Below, piece after piece: positions 32,518 through 33,027 of a DNA stretch of 33,027 nucleotides. The stretch's first letter is position 1, and each line of letters opens with the position of its first letter. Origin of the DNA: Planctomycetota bacterium (GTDB lineage Bacteria; Planctomycetota; UBA1135); contig JAKVCF010000007.1 of the NCBI GenBank assembly GCA_022447335.1, positions 1 through 33,027 on the forward strand. The letters run 5' to 3'. Under the pieces are notes generated by a model. That model saw nothing but the letters and a program-made list of their open reading frames with translations, was not told the origin of the DNA and did no database searches. The translations under genes and the position numbers were made by a program.

Positions 32518-33027
32518 TTAACGTGCGCGCTCTTCAAAGATCTTCCGCAGCTCCTCGACTTGCTCACGATAACCCCACGGCGATGGTTTGCGCTTTTCCA
32601 GCTCGGCAACGTAGGCGGCTCTACTACCAGCAGCGTCTAACTCGCGCTGCACACGATTGGGGCCGAGTCGATAAGCAAGCAGAGCCAGATCTAAGTCGCC
32701 GCTAAAGCGGCGAATTTGTTCGGTGAGGTACCAAGCCCCCAACCGCAAATTATCTGCTGGTGAAGCGCCTTCATATGGAATGTCACGGCGCTTGCCGACT
32801 TCCTCGGCCGTGGTTGGCATAACTTGGCACAAGCCCAAAGCCCCAATCGAACTCACCGCATCCTCATGACCCCGACTTTCAGCGTAGACCAAGCCGGCCA
32901 GCAGAAAAGGATCGGGCAACGCAGCCTCGGATGCCGCCGTACGGATCTCGGGCATCCAAGACTCGACCGCTCGTACCCCATTGATCCGCAGTGGCGACTT
33001 CGGCCCAAGCCACCATTGCACAGTTGG
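32518..33027 (-). CDS. SLT-type lytic transglycosylase (5' end beyond window)
   Basis: About 169 codons are visible, open to the window edge. GTG 33021 is a possible start, but no signal peptide is seen, so the true N-terminus is probably outside. The lysozyme-like SLT domain carries the catalytic Glu in YAESRG, then SSIGALGLCQVMPTTAEEVG (Cys where Met is usual) and NLRLGAWYLTEQIRRF, then ALLAYRLGPNRV (canonical AYNAGPxxV, altered). It would cleave peptidoglycan between MurNAc and GlcNAc, forming an anhydro product, in the periplasm. It heads the run with ferredoxin, elbB and M1 peptidase. Confidence 0.88.
   Translation of the reverse strand, partial: PTVQWWLGPKSPLRINGVRAVESWMPEIRTAASEAALPDPFLLAGLVYAESRGHEDAVSSIGALGLCQVMPTTAEEVGKRRDIPYEGASPADNLRLGAWYLTEQIRRFSGDLDLALLAYRLGPNRVQRELDAAGSRAAYVAELEKRKPSPWGYREQVEELRKIFEERAR

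Noticed and set aside
1..33027. CRISPR arrays, insertion sequences, prophage, riboswitches, rRNA
   Set aside because: No regularly spaced repeats, transposase or integrase motifs, terminal inverted repeats or recognisable structured leaders were seen; no gene-free stretch exceeds 200 nt.

Overview
The window looks like a chromosomal segment of a planctomycete, or a close PVC relative. The main reasons are two gene pairs typical of that group: a Tat-exported DUF1501 protein with a PSD1/DUF1549-DUF1553 cytochrome-domain protein, and a DUF1587/DUF1592/DUF1588/DUF1585 cytochrome-domain protein with a DUF1552 protein. The membrane-anchored coiled-coil protein with a BRCT-like tail and the secreted protein with a short Cys-containing C-terminal module point the same way. 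This assignment rests on recalled family distributions, not on a search. There is no phage, insertion sequence, CRISPR array or rRNA. Genes are densely packed, with many 4-nt ATGA/GTGA overlaps.

Layout. 1-738 (-): 5' part of a Gfo/Idh/MocA oxidoreductase. 817-8994: two divergent two-gene operons of large exported proteins (DUF1501/PSD1 on the minus strand, DUF1592/DUF1552 on the plus strand). 9060-9509 (+): small secreted orphan. 9563-11832 (-): tatC, cinA, tRNA-Gln(UUG), ending at a clear terminator. 11906-13132 (-): coiled-coil envelope protein. 13293-17672 (+): coaE, rho, class V aminotransferase and a GLT1D1/SenB-like glycosyltransferase. 17700-22751: housekeeping and metabolic genes on both strands (trxB, a GGQ release-factor-like protein, a CMD/AhpD-like protein, a MOSC protein, an SDR, and an Lrp regulator divergent from a Cys/Met-metabolism PLP enzyme). 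22821-33027 (-): a long same-strand run of a secreted lectin-like protein, acetoacetyl-CoA synthetase, a CBS-pair protein, a broken M32 carboxypeptidase, a DUF2961 (GH172-like) protein, a short M1 aminopeptidase, elbB, a 2Fe-2S ferredoxin and an SLT lytic transglycosylase cut by the window end.

How the parts fit. TatC is encoded close to two proteins with clear Tat signals (DUF1501 and DUF1552), so export of the island's products can be served locally. The CxxCH motifs of their partners imply periplasmic heme proteins. The remaining genes are mostly core functions (CoA, Rho, thioredoxin, tRNA), with peptide and sugar hydrolases in the right-hand run.

Most notable. First, the start codons of nine transcription units are preceded 5-9 nt upstream by a TAnnnT hexamer (TAGAAT, TATAAT, TAGGAT, TAGCAT and so on), usually without a Shine-Dalgarno sequence; this is the layout expected of leaderless mRNAs. 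Second, an M32 carboxypeptidase carries two independent lesions, an in-frame TAG and a 1-nt deletion. Third, the two planctomycete DUF pairs sit head to head. Fourth, Rho has unusual residues in its RNA-contacting loops.
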